From: Melanopsichium pennsylvanicum
Lineage: Eukaryota > Basidiomycota > Ustilaginomycetes > Ustilaginales
Direction of reading: 5' to 3'
Assembly: GCA_900208305.1 (NCBI GenBank)
Contig: OAPG01000003.1
Location: 1,550,001-1,614,000 of the forward strand
DNA length: 64,000 nucleotides
Under the pieces are notes generated by a model. It saw only the letters and a program-made list of their open reading frames with translations, ran no database searches and had not been told where the DNA came from. Below are positions 29,835-42,037 of this stretch, piece after piece. The number at the start of each line of letters is the position of its first letter. Position 1 is the stretch's first letter. The translations under genes and the position numbers were made by a program.

Positions 29835-32800
29835 TTACTTTGGATTGGGCATATTATGAATACTATGCCCACTCGATGGCTGTTGATATCGTTTTGCCCA
29901 ATTCCAACGTTCCTGCCTATACCTCAACGTTGTCTCTTCATTACTCCGCGCATGCGTACTTCCCATCTTGGCCATCGCCTCGATCAACTCCAAAAACGCA
30001 TCCCCCGTATCCCAAAGCCCACTCTCAATATGCTCATTATTGAACTCGGGCAACAGATCGAACGAAGCCGGATTCTTCCATCCAGAATTCTCGGCATCGC
30101 CATACGTGTCGAGCCACGATGATCCCGCAACATGCGCTTCGGCCGCCATGGCGTACGCGTGCTGTGCAAGAACTCGCAAATGACGAGGCAGTCGTACAGC
30201 GCGTAGCGACGCATCCATGGTTTTGCCCACTTCGTTGCCCGTCTGTTCGACTTCGCCGCTTTTCCACGCTGCGGCAGCCTTGCCTTCAATCGGTTCCAAC
30301 GCGGCATCGCGCGCGTGGTGCAAAGATAGAAGCCGTTTAGCAACAGCACCTGTCTCCCACAATACAGCCATGGATGCCTTCATTGGATGACGAGAGAATT
30401 GCGGCCTGAGAAGCAGTTTGCGTCCCTGGAAATCGCGCCCAAACGCGCTGTCATCCTCGCTTTCAGATTCGGGCACCATGTTGCCACCTGCAATCATCTC
30501 AAAGTTGGAGCGCTTCTCGTCTTTGGGCACGAGCGTCGAAGCAATGCGAAGCGACTTGTTCGTCTTGGCTGTAGTGCGTTCGGGGAACAGGTAGAAGAAG
30601 GCCTGGATCGAGGTGAAGAGTCGGTACATGAGCAGTGCAACCAGGCGAGAGTGCACAAACGCCGCTACCCGTAATGGCATCTCGGGACCGTCGTAGGTGA
30701 TGTTTCCGATGCGATCTACAAGCCAGTCGAGTGTGGTCTCCATCTCGGTGATGGCATGCTGAAGATCCGGCTCGGGCGAGTGACCCGTGCAAATGTCGGC
30801 CAGAGGTGTGTGCAACAGGCGGGTGACACGGCCATAGGTGCGGAAGATGAGGTCACGCGTCTGTGCCAGGTACCCATTGGAAGCAGGATGCAGCTTGGGG
30901 GTCCAGTTGGACCCATGGTGGATGTAGTCATCGGCACTGGCGGGCTCGAGTTCCATGGCGTAGATGTCGAATTTTGGCACTTGCATCTCGGCTGTTTGCA
31001 CCCAGTAAACTGCGGTGAAGATGAGCGAGACTTGTCTGCGTATTGCCTCGAGCTCGATGGGGTCCTTGATCATCGAACGAGCGTCGGCAGCGCGTGGTAG
31101 CGGAGCTCGCGGATCATCCGCCACGCCCGAGATCTCAAGCGCCTTTTGAAGCACCTCTGGGCCGTCCCACGGCGTGCACCAGCTCTCCGAATCCGGCTTT
31201 GCATCGAGTTGGTGAAGTCGCCAGCAATACGCCAGCCGCAAAACCCACATCTTGCGCTGAGCGAGCCCCTTGCTCGAATGACCATCTTCTCCAGCACCCA
31301 TCTCCAGAAGCATGCCTGTAGTCACGAGACGTGGATCCACCTCGCCGCTGCGAATCTTTTGGAGCATCAGATCATTGGCCAGAGCCCAACTCCGACGTGC
31401 GAACGACAGCATCTGCTTTCGGTCGTCGCCCTCGAGCCTGCCGTAGTTGTTTGCGCAGCGCAACACTACCTCGCCTCCCTGCAGATCAAGATCCTCGATG
31501 TTCATGCTATCTGGCAAGAGCAGCACTCGATGTGCCAAGAAGGCAAGCAAAGCAAGCAGTATATGTGCCGGGGGGGCAAATACGCCCGAGCCAGGCGCAG
31601 AGCCAAAGAGGTACCGCGAGGGAATCATCTTTTCGAACGAGTCGAGCGCTTCGAACTGCGAGATGGCCAGCGCCACAAACGGACGGTCCTTTTCGGTGTA
31701 GTAGGGCTTCAAGCGGTTGATGAGCATCGACTGGTCGTGATACCGCGTATCACCGTTCTCGGCCGCAGGAGACAGCTTGGCGGCCACGTCGAAGTAGTTG
31801 GCGCTACCATATGATTGCGGTGAAGCGGCGTGAAGTCCACCCGAACCCTGCGAATGCGAAGGTGAGGCACCATGTCGAATGACCTCTGTTGGTGACGTGT
31901 CTGCCGAGTTCTGGGAGCGGAGCACACTGGAGACACTGTTGGAGCGTGGATAACTAGCACTGTCGGCCAAAGCATCCCAAGCGCTGAGCAGAGCTTTGCT
32001 GATGCGGTCCTCAACGCCGTAGTACTCGTCTGCGGGACGCTTCACAGGACGATCCTCGGACCCCGTGGGTCGAGACGAAGGTTGTGGGGCGATCGGCGGC
32101 GAGAACGTGGACACTGAGGTATTTGACTCGGACGTTTGTCCACAGAAGGAGTTGGAACTGTGCTCGGACGAAGAAAAGTTGCTGCTCTCGTTGGAACCGC
32201 GGTGGTACGGTTCAGGTCGACCGCTTGTTTCCACTGAAGGAAAATTTTTACTCGGGCCAGAGGCGGAGGGCATGTTGGAGCTGGACGCATAGTGCTCATA
32301 GTTCGGAGCGCCATTCTCAGCCATTGTTGCTGCTAATAGGGGTGGCCACGATGCGCAATCGAGGACACGCTTCTGCGCGTCCATGTAAGCTGGGCCAGCG
32401 CTGGTGTGGCTTCGTGGTGCACCGACGCTGCCCGAGGTCTCGACGCCAAATGCAGCAGCGAGGGCGGCCTTCTTGCCCTTGGGGCCGCGCGGTTTGCGAT
32501 TCCAGTCGAAGACGCACAGCTCTTTTGCTCTTGCTTGGACCAAGGCTTCGTCGATGGTGCCGCTTTGAAGTGTTATTGCATGGATGGGCAGCATCGTTGT
32601 TTTTATGGTGGACACGCATCCTGCGCAAGGATTTTGACCGTCGCATTTGGATTTTCGCTTCCTGCAGGGTTCACAAGCGGCCCAGATCTGTTTCGAAGCA
32701 GCGTTGCATAAGAAGAGGCAAGCAAGGTCAGTCAATCTTTCGATGTCTTAGCGTGGAGGCCAGAGCTGCCATTTGTAAGGGCAAATGAGTACAATCGAGG

Positions 32801-32929
32801 CGTCCTGCTGCCGAAATGTTGGCACACACCACAGATTATCCTGCTTTAAATGGTACTTACCCTCTTGCGCTTATTGCCAGAGACATCCGTGAATGGATCG
32901 ACGATGCTTCCGTCCGCCATGCTGCGCAT
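29835..32929 (-). CDS. Zn2Cys6 fungal transcription factor
   Basis: Two exons: complement(join(29835..32687,32861..32929)), 973 residues; starting at the second ATG (32920) gives 970. Exon 1 codes MRSMADGSIVDPFTDVSGNK followed by RKR at a GTAAGT donor. Exon 2 starts IWAACEPCRKRKSKCDGQNP after CAG, so the basic stretch and zinc cluster are rejoined in phase 0. The cluster is C-x2-C-x6-C-x5-C-x2-C but the sixth Cys (ELCVFDW) is 33 residues on, where 6-9 is usual. A fungal-specific regulatory domain follows: RLKPYYTEKDRPFVALAISQ, IPSRYLFG, then the long helical middle region. The C-terminus ends QQPSSGHSIHNMPNPK. Target genes are unknown. No catabolic cluster adjoins it, so it is probably a trans-acting regulator rather than a cluster-specific one. 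Confidence 0.85.
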
Positions 32930-35900
32930 CGCTTAGGCATATCACGGCCTATTCAGTATTTATGATCAAGGCTGATTCTGAACGATGCCACCGCTTTTTC
33001 TCCTTGCTGTAGCTGCAGGCTGCGGATACCGGATTCGCTGAACGGTAAAGTGGGATGCTTTTGAGATGTATTGCTGGGTCCACCAAATTCTGAGCGTAAT
33101 AAGTAAAGGTGCGCCCAATTCTTCTAGAAGGTGTGCTTTTAGATGTTCAGAACTCTGGCGGTGCCGGTCAGCAATAGAGAGGTTCGAACGGGCTCTGCGA
33201 ATCTTGGCTAGATGTGGAAGCTCTGACACTATACGTTGGGATCCGTGCTCTGTTCGACCTGAGACGGCAGAAAACTTTATGGAGAGGATTGATGAATCTC
33301 AAATCGGTACGGATGCAGATGCTCGTGTGCAGTGTGAGCAGGTCGTGAAAGGGCAGTGTTGCATCAATATTGTGGAAGAGACGAAACCCTACCGGGATAT
33401 GAGTAGTGGCGTGTAATGTGGGGACGGTCAAAAATTGATGTGCGCAAGCGAGGATGGTGATGCGGATGATTGCGTCCAAGGCCAGATGATCCACGAGACG
33501 AGGAAACAAGTGCGTGTAAGTGTCGGATGATGGCGACGGTGCGTTGTGGTTGATTCTCATTCAGCATTGCAAGTTTCAGGCAAGGTCCAGACAAGCTGAT
33601 GAGGGTATTGCGAAGTGAAAGCGGAGATAGGAGAGAAAGGAAATTTGCAGCTGCTTGCCCAACGGTCACAGAATGGATACAACCGCAGCTCAAAAGGTAC
33701 TGGAGCTGCGGGGGACAGTCATGAAATGTCAAGTGTGTGAGCCGAGTGTTGGTGTGGTGGCGATCCACCGATGGCACTGGTCCACGGAAGGGCCAGATGC
33801 GTAGGAGAACGCAAGGGCGGAATGACTTAGTATTACCCCAGATGAAGCCAAGCGGAAGCGCAGTGTACGGCAAATCTACAATAATATAATTTACAGAGAA
33901 TTTACTACACTGCACTGCAATTTTTTTCCCACCCGAGTTGCGTGCGGCTGCAGTCGAAGTGCTTCTGGAAACTGCCAAATACCGTAATTTACAATAGGCA
34001 CGTCAAAACGGAACAAGTAGAAATCATTGATGGGGTGGGTTCTCGGATGTGCCGCGGAAGATTAGTCACAACCTGAGTTGCGATCAAGGTGGGAATGTTC
34101 CACCGTTAAAGAATGTACTGTAACAATGGAAGAAGGCAAAGCGCGGCTGTCCCGAGCTTGGGAAAATGGCGACAGCTGTGTGAGAGCGCAAGCGAGTGCG
34201 ACGAATATGTGGAAGAGAACACCACGCGGCAAAGCCTGAGTGTTTCTGCTCGCTGAAAGGAAAGCTCTGAAAAGTAGAGAGTGGATGTGCTTCTCACACT
34301 GTCTGTGCAGCAGTGGCCTGGAGCGAGATAGGGCTCAACGAGCATTGTGTCAAATTGCGAGCAGTAACTTACCGTACACAGGGTGCCGAGTAATCGGGAC
34401 GGGCGTATTTTGTCCTGTCTCTCTTCTCGCCAAGCAGTCCAGCTGTGCAGCCTCATTGCGCAGGGTCGCTCTCAGGTCTGTTCATTCGTCTTTCGACCTC
34501 CCCAGAAGGGCGGCGCGTTTTTCATTCCAGGAACCGCTCTGCACAATGGCCTACCAATCTTTAGGGTCCTTCCCTCGGGTCCTGATTTAAAATTTCAGGG
34601 TGTGGGAAGACGAAAATGATGATAACATTATAATAATAAATAAATTGGCTCAATGATGGCCTTGTCTAGAAGTCAACGGCCCTAAGCGGAATTTCGGTGG
34701 TCCTTACGGAAGGCAAAGCGTTTCAGCAAGGGCAGGTCCGAATCACATATCGCGAATGCATCTCCCCACCCCGAAACTTCACGTGACTAGGGGATGAAGA
34801 GATGAAAGCGTACACACACATGGTCAATTAGCATCATTGATCCCAGAATTTTACAACAACGACCAGATCTGAGCTCAGCTTCTTCATACGCTTCTCAGCT
34901 AGTGCGGTCAGATTTTTTTGACTGCTCACAAAGACTAGGCTTGACCGACATGCTCAAGGCTGAAAGATCGCTACAACAGATAACAGAGTGGCCGCAGAAA
35001 GAAATTTTTTAATACCACTCAAATTTATCCAGTTGAACATAGCGTGTAAAGAAAGTAAAGCCAAACTGAAAACATGCTTAGGTTTGTGTGGTTGGCATAT
35101 GCAGGTTCTGTGGCGGCGACCCACATGAGAAATTGACAGTTTCGCTGTTTTATCAATTATTGGATTGTTCATATCAAGGGAGTCTCTCTAGGCCCAAATC
35201 CGAAGGCAGGCGACTTCAGTGCCTGCATATCGGCTTGACGCATACACAATCTCGACCTTTTCCTTTTTTTTTCTTCCTCGAATGCTCATTAATACCTTAC
35301 AAAAAGCAGTCAAGCGGAAACGAATTTTGCGCCGGCCGAACACATCGCTGTCTGCTGTCCGGCTCAGACTGTGCATGTCAGCGCTGTTGTATCAGTCTGG
35401 TCAATTTCGGAACCAATTGTGATGAATGTTCGGTGCACCGTCAGTCGAAGCAAAAGTAGTTGACAAATTGTCAATTTTGGCAAGAGGCCAAGCTAACTTA
35501 GCCAAGGTGCTCGGTTGGGCATTTGCGCAGATTCGTGGATTTTCTGCGATCGCAACTTTGTTAGTACAGTAAAGTAGTGTGTCCGTCCCATGTTCTAAAA
35601 AGTGCACATCATAATCTTGCAACGGGTCCCGTGTTTCTGAGGCGGCTTGCCATGTGCATGACACTGCGTCCTTTTTTTCCCCCAAACTGTTCCCCCTCAA
35701 ACATCCGTTTTCTGTGAAGACCCCTACACCACTGTATCCATCGCGCTGTCGCCCTTCTTCCACGTGCGGAATAGGAGAGTCCCTCTGCCAGCGTTACGGT
35801 TTGAATGTCATATCAAAAAGTGACTCAGCTGACGTGCAATGGAAACAAAGTGAGGAGGGAAGCTTTTTTAAAAGAAAAAAAAACCCCCCCAAAAGAACCC

Positions 35901-36642
35901 TTCGGTTTGCAATTTGTATAACTCCGCTTCCTCGCTTCCTCGCTTTCTTTTCCTCTCTCCGTTCTTCTTAGTTCACATGCAAGTGCGGGACGCCATCTGC
36001 GTCTTGTGCTGTTCTGCCACTCGAAGAAGAATACAATAGAATAGACAGGCAAAAAAACAATTAATGAAAAGAAAAGAAATAAAGAGTCAGAAAAGTATTG
36101 CACAGCGAAGATCAATAACCTGGCCTTTTCCGCCAAACATCGACATGGCGTTCAAATGCCGCAGTCGAAGCGCTCAGGAGATGGCCTTGTCGACGGTAAG
36201 CCCCAGTACACTGCAGCAAGATCTATGTCCTGCAGAATATAAAGATCAAAATGACTCACCAAGTTACAGTACAAGGATGGGGAAAAGGCGAGGGGGTTCC
36301 TTCTCGGCCCGATTCGACGTTAAACATGCCTGACTGTAATTCACTGTACGTATTCATAATATCGTGGTTCCACGTCGTCGAAAGGCATTACGATGCGTGC
36401 CGACTGACATCTATTTCAAACATAAAATTAAGGTTTTCTCATTTACCCCTTGGTAAACCCTTTCTGCTCCGATCTCCCATGCTACTGTTGCATGACTTAC
36501 AAGAAAGGCGCACCCTTTACACAGAATCGCTTCCCTTTTTCTTCAAACCTCGACGTTTGGGCATGTGTAAGCAGTTCAAGATTTCGCGCAAAGTTGGGTT
36601 GATACACAATGTATTATCATTTTCGACGAGAGTAGAGGGGCC
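32930..36642. other. Gene-poor interval, about 3.7 kb
   Basis: Only short overlapping frames without recognisable domains (longest 204 codons, 33364-33978, minus). Short TACTGTA/GTAATTTAC-like palindromic motifs recur (33889, 33982, 34112, 35572, 36260). No RNA gene or mobile-element ends recognised. The left end is the promoter of the Zn2Cys6 gene, so part may be a long regulatory region. Confidence 0.5.
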
Positions 36643-38323
36643 TTAACCAGGACGAGGCCAAACCGTTCCATCTCCACGATCGTACTCTGGTCCTGGATAT
36701 TCATAGTGCGGCTTTTCCTCGTCCGAATCCTATCAAGCCGTTGGACATACAAAGTATAAAATGATTTGAGAAGAGTCAGAGTCAGTGGATTGTTGCGGTA
36801 AGCGTAGAAAAGAGCTTTGCATACCCCACACGATGCCTACATTGCCTCAGAGCAAACCAAAGCACGAGAAAGAGACCACTGCGTGCACGTCGGCACCCGG
36901 AAACCATCGGTTCTCATGGCTGCTTCATCGTCCAAGCTTAGATCTGGAATTCCGGTAAGGGAAAGGGTGATACATACGGGTTCGATAATCTGTCCGTCAC
37001 CTTCGTACTCTTCGTCAATGGTTTTCGAAAGGTCTTCTATTGACCTCGATTCTCTTTTCGCCGATTTTGTGTCATGCGTTGATGACGATTTCGAGCCCAC
37101 CTTCATGTCCTTCATCAACCGTGCCAGCTGCTCCTTTTTGCTGGATTCGCGTTTGGCGTCGCGTTGTTTGGCCAGTCGCTCCAATTCGGGACGGTAGTCG
37201 TCGAGATATTCCTGACGGGCTTCTTGAACGGCAGTGAGAAAGTCATCCATGCCTTCGCCCGTGACGGAAGATACTCCGACAGCCTGATAGTCCAAAGCAA
37301 GGATGAAAAAACAAGACAAGGAAAGTTGGGATAAAAAAACCGTCAGTACGTCGATTAGACCCTCGGAGCTCAAAGTGCTGCTCGCAGTGGCTTTCGTTCG
37401 TCAAGGAGCAAACTCACCCTCAAATTCTTATAGAACTCGTCGAGCACCAAACTCATGCTGTTCATGAGACTGTTCATGTAACCTTGACTCCCTTCTGCAT
37501 CGTAGTTGCGAGCTTTTGGATTGAGACCGTGTTGTGTCACGGTGGAGGAAGGGTCTGTGGCATTGCCTGCCGCCAATGCTTGTTGAAACTTTTCAAAGTC
37601 TTGCATCCATTCCAACGCAAACTGATGCGATTGCGCGTCGGTCTTGTTGAAGACCAGGATGAAAGGAAGTTTGGTCTTGTAGAGAATGCTGCAGGCGTAG
37701 AGCATGTTGCTCATGAAGGTAGCGGGTGCTGTTGTTCTTGGTGTGTCGATGATGTATGCTACGACTGTGGGCATGGAGCTGGCGAGAGCATCGGTGACGA
37801 TGGACCCTGATGCGGACCAAGTAAAGATTTCAATCTGACCGGGTGTGTCGAGAACGATGTGGTCCACTTCGTTTGCTCGCTTCTCCAAAATGGTGAGAAC
37901 TTGATCGAATTTGGTGGTGAAGAGGTTCAAAGCAGTCAAGATACCACCATTAGGACCGAGATTGTACTGTTCCATGACGCGGGCATAGTCGACAGTATCG
38001 CGAATGTCGACATTGGGCTCGTAGCCGAGGGTTCCGACGGCTGGGTCGAGGTTGACCATGTACGGTGCCGTTGTTTGCGGTGAGGAGGATGTGGCACGAG
38101 ATGATACGGACACTTGCTGTTGAGCATCTTGCTGCTCCTTTTCCATTTCATGAAGATGGTCATGAAGAGCTGCTGTGAAGGTGGACTTGCCTGAACCGGC
38201 CATGCCTATGACGATGATGGAGCTGGCTCTTGGAATCTCTGGAAGAAGACCGAGATGCGTCGATGCGCTGATTGGCGCGGGAGCGGCTGCTCGTGATGCT
38301 GCTGATGTGGAAGCGGAAGCCAT
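36643..38323 (-). CDS. GPN1: GPN-loop GTPase 1 (Npa3/XAB1)
   Basis: Three exons: complement(join(36643..36729,36978..37283,37418..38323)), 432 residues, all phase 0. Exon 1 has the P-loop GMAGSGKST (about residues 40-48), VNLDPA, the family-defining GPN in YNLGPNGGI (about 121), DTPGQIE (about 159) and FNKTDA (about 224), and ends YKNLR. Exon 2 resumes [19 protein letters not shown] and continues as a charged helix to QIIEP at a GTATGT donor. Exon 3 supplies the acidic and aromatic tail [20 protein letters not shown] and ends TVWPRPG. GPN1 dimerises with GPN3 and is needed for cytoplasmic assembly and nuclear import of RNA polymerase II. A further small exon inside the 248-bp second intron cannot be excluded. 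Confidence 0.9.
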
Positions 38324-38856
38324 CTTGAATCCAGTATATGAGGCGAACGAGATGGCGAATGTTCGGAAGCAGTGAAATGCGAGATTTGATGAAGCTGTGC
38401 GAGTACACCGTGCAAAAAGGTTAAGCTGCGAGGAAAAAAGGACCACGGAAGACGGAAATGAGAGCACCAGAAAAGAAAGAAAGAAAAGAATAAGATTGGA
38501 AAAGTGGAGCAATTTTTACAGATTCGAAAGATTGCAAGTCAAATCTTAACACACCCTTTGAGAAAATCGCTTGTTGCTCCCACTAAGGCCTTGAACCCTT
38601 TCATCTTAAACTGACGCGACAGCGTGAGTGTGAGGGTGAAAGGGGAAGCAAGAAAGTGAGACATGCTCAACACGCATGCATTCGCACAAGCCCTTTTCTT
38701 TTTGTCTGTCAACGCTTTCATCCACTTTTCATCCACTTTCTTTATAGTGCCAGATCCATATTCGTATTGTTCATTCGCAACAGTGAAAAAATTGATTCTG
38801 AAACGAGCACATACTAAAGCAAGAAGCAGAACGTTGATCCAAGCGCGCTCTCTCTC

Positions 38857-38864
38857 TATATATA
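38857..38864 (+). promoter_or_regulatory. TATA-like element upstream of SAD1-like gene
   Basis: TATATATA after a CT-rich stretch, 209 bp before the SAD1-like ATG, in the 0.75 kb divergent GPN1/SAD1 promoter. Confidence 0.3.
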
Positions 38865-39072
38865 CAACATCTTATACCCGGATCATACTAGAGCAAGACT
38901 ACATATCTCTTAAAACCCCTACGACAATCTTCGATGCGAACACAAGAATCGATCATCACATGCAATCATCGTTAAGTATTTTGTCCATATTAGGATATTT
39001 GCCTCGAAGACACCACTTGTCTCCTCGTTTTCGCTTTCGTCCATCCCTTTGGCTGCGGCCCGATAATCAAAC

Positions 39073-41457
39073 ATGTCATCTCGGAGCATCCGGCGCGAAG
39101 CAGTGCGGCGCTCTCCCCGTATCAGCGGAAGATCCGAGACCCCCGATGCGCGATCGCTCGCCTTAGCTTCCACTCCATCTCGCACCAGAGCTCCCTCACC
39201 CGATATGATCGACCAACAATTGACGCCTTCAGCTGCCTCCCCGCGCATTCGTTCACCACCTCTCTACAACCTCTCCCGCAATCTGGCAGCTACCAGCATC
39301 AAGCAAGAGGAATCCATCAGCAGCAGCTTTTACATTCGCGAACCTTCCAATTCGTCTCGCATGACCAGCCCCGCACCAACCTACCAACCCGCCATCCTTC
39401 GCGGCGATCAACGCAGTTTCCACGATCCACGCGAAGCTGCCAACGCCTCTCTCAGCACCTCGCTTTCCATTTTCTCAAGTGAAGGCGATCCAAATGATAA
39501 TTACCAGAACGAGGAACGAGAAGTTGCCCAATTCCAGCAGCAGCAGGAAGAGGCAACAAACGCATCTTCACGACTCAACGGCGTACGCAGGGTATCGGGT
39601 CAAAGAAAAGCAAGGACTTCGTTGGAGGATCGACCGTATAGGCCAGGCAGTGATGTGGATGAGGATGATGACGACATTGGTTCACCCACGAGGAGGAGGA
39701 GAAGGAGGGGAAGGGGGAGGGATTCCGATTCTTTGGGTGCTTTTGAACAAGGTAGGATTGCTAATGCGACTTGGATGGCGGCAGCAAGTAAGAAATCAAG
39801 AGGCAGAAAGAGCGGTTATGCGGTTCGAGCGAGCGAGGAAGTGAATAATGATGAGCATGGTGTACAGATCAACCATGATGAGGAGGATGCAGGTGCGACG
39901 AGTGGCAAGGAGACCCGTTTCGATGGCGCTTCCGACTCTGATGATAACCACGCCGATATCGCCTCAAATTTTTTCATCGACAAGGATGAGTCTCGGCTTG
40001 TTGAACAGCCGAAACCACTTTCTGTGATTAAAGGTTTCTTCTCGGGCATCGCCAAGCTCCTCTCCTCGGTCGTCTTTTGGCTCTTGACCAAGCTGATTCG
40101 ACTCCCGAAACGAGCATGGAACTCGCTCGGTCGCGATGCTTCGAAATCGCTTTTGAACAGCCTCATCTTTGCCATCGGTGCGGTAGTGTTCAGCTACCTT
40201 CTCCAGATCCTCCTCGATTCGCCTAGCGGTCTTTCCGCACGTTTGACGTTTCTAACTCCTGCACACGATGATGACGTTCCAGGCAACCCATCGCGCTCGT
40301 CGCTCGTCCTTGGGTTGGACCGTGAGAACCAGCGTCTTCGTTCGGAGTTAGAACGTCTCAATTCGCGTCTCGACACGCTCTCATCCTCGATCGAATCCCA
40401 AATCTCATCCTCGCTCACTTCTGCTAGTGCCAAGATCGCCGCGGATACGTCTGAGCGTCAAACTTCTGAACTTGATCGTATCCAAGCATCTACCAAACGA
40501 ACCATTTCGCGTATGGCGCAACAAGAGCTCCAATCGATCCAAGATTCCGTGTCTTCGTCTGTCGAACTCATGTTGCGCGATTTGGATTCCAAAGTGAATT
40601 CCAGGCTCAAGCAAAGGGCGGATGAGACTGAAAACAAGTTTCTCAACAGATTGGAAAAGGAGGTGAGTAGGATAGCAAAGTATGCCAATGATCAAGTGAA
40701 TGTTAGGCTTGGACAGGCGTTTGATGAGACTTTTTTGAGTAGCGTCATCGAGAATAGGTTGGAGAGGTATAGTAGGGACAGGACGGGGAAGGTGGATTGG
40801 GCTAGTGTGACTAGTGGTGCATGGTTGGTGGAGCAAGGTACGGTTCATAAAGGGTTTCGATATAATAGCGTTTGGGATGTAGCCAAGTTTTTGGCTCAAG
40901 GTAGAAAAGTGGCAATTGGGGATCCAGTGAAAGCAATAACTCCAGGTGCGGAGTTGGGAAGGGGGGATTGTTGGATGACTGGTTGGGGTTCTATGCTTCA
41001 TGTCAAGTTGGCAGAGACAAAGGTGGTGGACGAGTTGGTGGTGGAACACGCTTTGCCAGGAATGGCAAGGACTGCTCCGAGGAGGATCATGGTGTGGGGG
41101 TATGTAGATGATGAGGATGAAAAGTATTATCTTGAATACAGGAAGAGTAAAGCGCAAACTCAGGATGAGTATCTCAAACAGTTGATGCCAGAACCATTCT
41201 ACAATGCCATTCCACATGAGTATAAAGAAAACGAGGAAGGCGGCGCACCGTTGCTGCTTGGATTCTTCGAGTTCAAACCATCAGGTTCGACTTTGCAGAC
41301 GTTCAACTTAACGCAAGAGGCAAGAGCGTATGCTTATGGAGTTAAAAGTGTAAGGTGGCAGTTTGTGGATGGATGGAGTACCAGTCCACCGATTTGTGTT
41401 TATCGGATTAGAGTTCATGGTTCTGATTGGCGGGTGATTGGTGACAATTGGCCATAA
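39073..41457 (+). CDS. SAD1: SUN-domain inner nuclear membrane protein
   Basis: A single-exon protein of 794 residues. Residues 1-325 form a basic, Ser/Arg-rich nucleoplasmic region with acidic patches and an RRRRRRGRGR cluster (about 208). A hydrophobic stretch LLSSVVFWLLTKLI (about 329-343) precedes the main transmembrane segment LLNSLIFAIGAVVFSYLLQI (about 357-377). A coiled coil follows (about 410-550). The C-terminal SUN domain (about 575-794) has GRGDCWMTGWGSMLHVKLAE, VDELVVEHALP, APRRIMVWGYVDDE, and LLGFFEFKPSGSTLQTFNL. SUN proteins span the inner nuclear membrane and bind KASH partners in the perinuclear space; Sad1 anchors the spindle pole body and telomere bouquet. GCP2, another microtubule-organising gene, is 18 kb away, with no evident link. 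Confidence 0.88.
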   Translation: MSSRSIRREAVRRSPRISGRSETPDARSLALASTPSRTRAPSPDMIDQQLTPSAASPRIRSPPLYNLSRNLAATSIKQEESISSSFYIREPSNSSRMTSPAPTYQPAILRGDQRSFHDPREAANASLSTSLSIFSSEGDPNDNYQNEEREVAQFQQQQEEATNASSRLNGVRRVSGQRKARTSLEDRPYRPGSDVDEDDDDIGSPTRRRRRRGRGRDSDSLGAFEQGRIANATWMAAASKKSRGRKSGYAVRASEEVNNDEHGVQINHDEEDAGATSGKETRFDGASDSDDNHADIASNFFIDKDESRLVEQPKPLSVIKGFFSGIAKLLSSVVFWLLTKLIRLPKRAWNSLGRDASKSLLNSLIFAIGAVVFSYLLQILLDSPSGLSARLTFLTPAHDDDVPGNPSRSSLVLGLDRENQRLRSELERLNSRLDTLSSSIESQISSSLTSASAKIAADTSERQTSELDRIQASTKRTISRMAQQELQSIQDSVSSSVELMLRDLDSKVNSRLKQRADETENKFLNRLEKEVSRIAKYANDQVNVRLGQAFDETFLSSVIENRLERYSRDRTGKVDWASVTSGAWLVEQGTVHKGFRYNSVWDVAKFLAQGRKVAIGDPVKAITPGAELGRGDCWMTGWGSMLHVKLAETKVVDELVVEHALPGMARTAPRRIMVWGYVDDEDEKYYLEYRKSKAQTQDEYLKQLMPEPFYNAIPHEYKENEEGGAPLLLGFFEFKPSGSTLQTFNLTQEARAYAYGVKSVRWQFVDGWSTSPPICVYRIRVHGSDWRVIGDNWP

Positions 41458-42037
41458 CTTGGAATTGAACGAGGGAACAAAGGGGGGGAGGGTCTTGCTT
41501 GCGCAAATTGATACTGCACTCTGAGCAACGTGAAATTTGGCATGATTAGTGTTAAAAAAAACAAATGATACTCTTGATTTGTACATCATCATGACAATAT
41601 TCGACTCAGAGGATTCAGTTGATGCATCCAACAGATTTCACAGTGTACGTTGAGGGCGATTGCGTGTTTGAGTGAGAAAATTTGGCGCTTTGAAAGAAAG
41701 ATCAAGAGAAAACCAAAACAAGCCAAACTTGAACGACAAACTTGCACGCCTCTATCCCCGTAAATTTCGACCTAAAACTGTTGGCAACGAGCGTGTGTCT
41801 CATCGGCCGTTCCACTCTTTCAGTTCTATCAACATAAACTCTCGGAACAAAAAAACAAAACCAGGTTGGGATTGAAGATCAAAAACAAATCAAAGTGTAA
41901 GTATATGTACAGTGCTGTACTTGTGTCTGTGTGTCTGTGTGTGTGTCTGTGTGTGCGTGTTTGAACCCAAAAGCTCTGTTCAACAAACATGGCTCATTGT
42001 TGCTGTAAGATAAGAAGAAAAATTGTTCTTGCTTGGT
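41458..42037. other. Convergent 3' region
   Basis: 3' flanks of the SAD1-like and QCR2 genes. A GTACAGTGCTGTAC near-palindrome lies at 41907-41920 and an irregular (TG)n at 41922-41960. No gene seen. Confidence 0.6.

Noticed and set aside
32612..32632. U6 snRNA-like TGCGCAAGGAT
   Set aside because: Lies inside the zinc-cluster coding sequence (CDGQNPCAG) and lacks other U6 elements.
33160..33195. B-box-like GGTTCGAACGG suggesting a tRNA
   Set aside because: No A-box at the right distance and no acceptor-stem pairing.
33364..33978. 204-codon minus-strand frame
   Set aside because: Mixed composition without motif; several equally long overlapping frames occur nearby.
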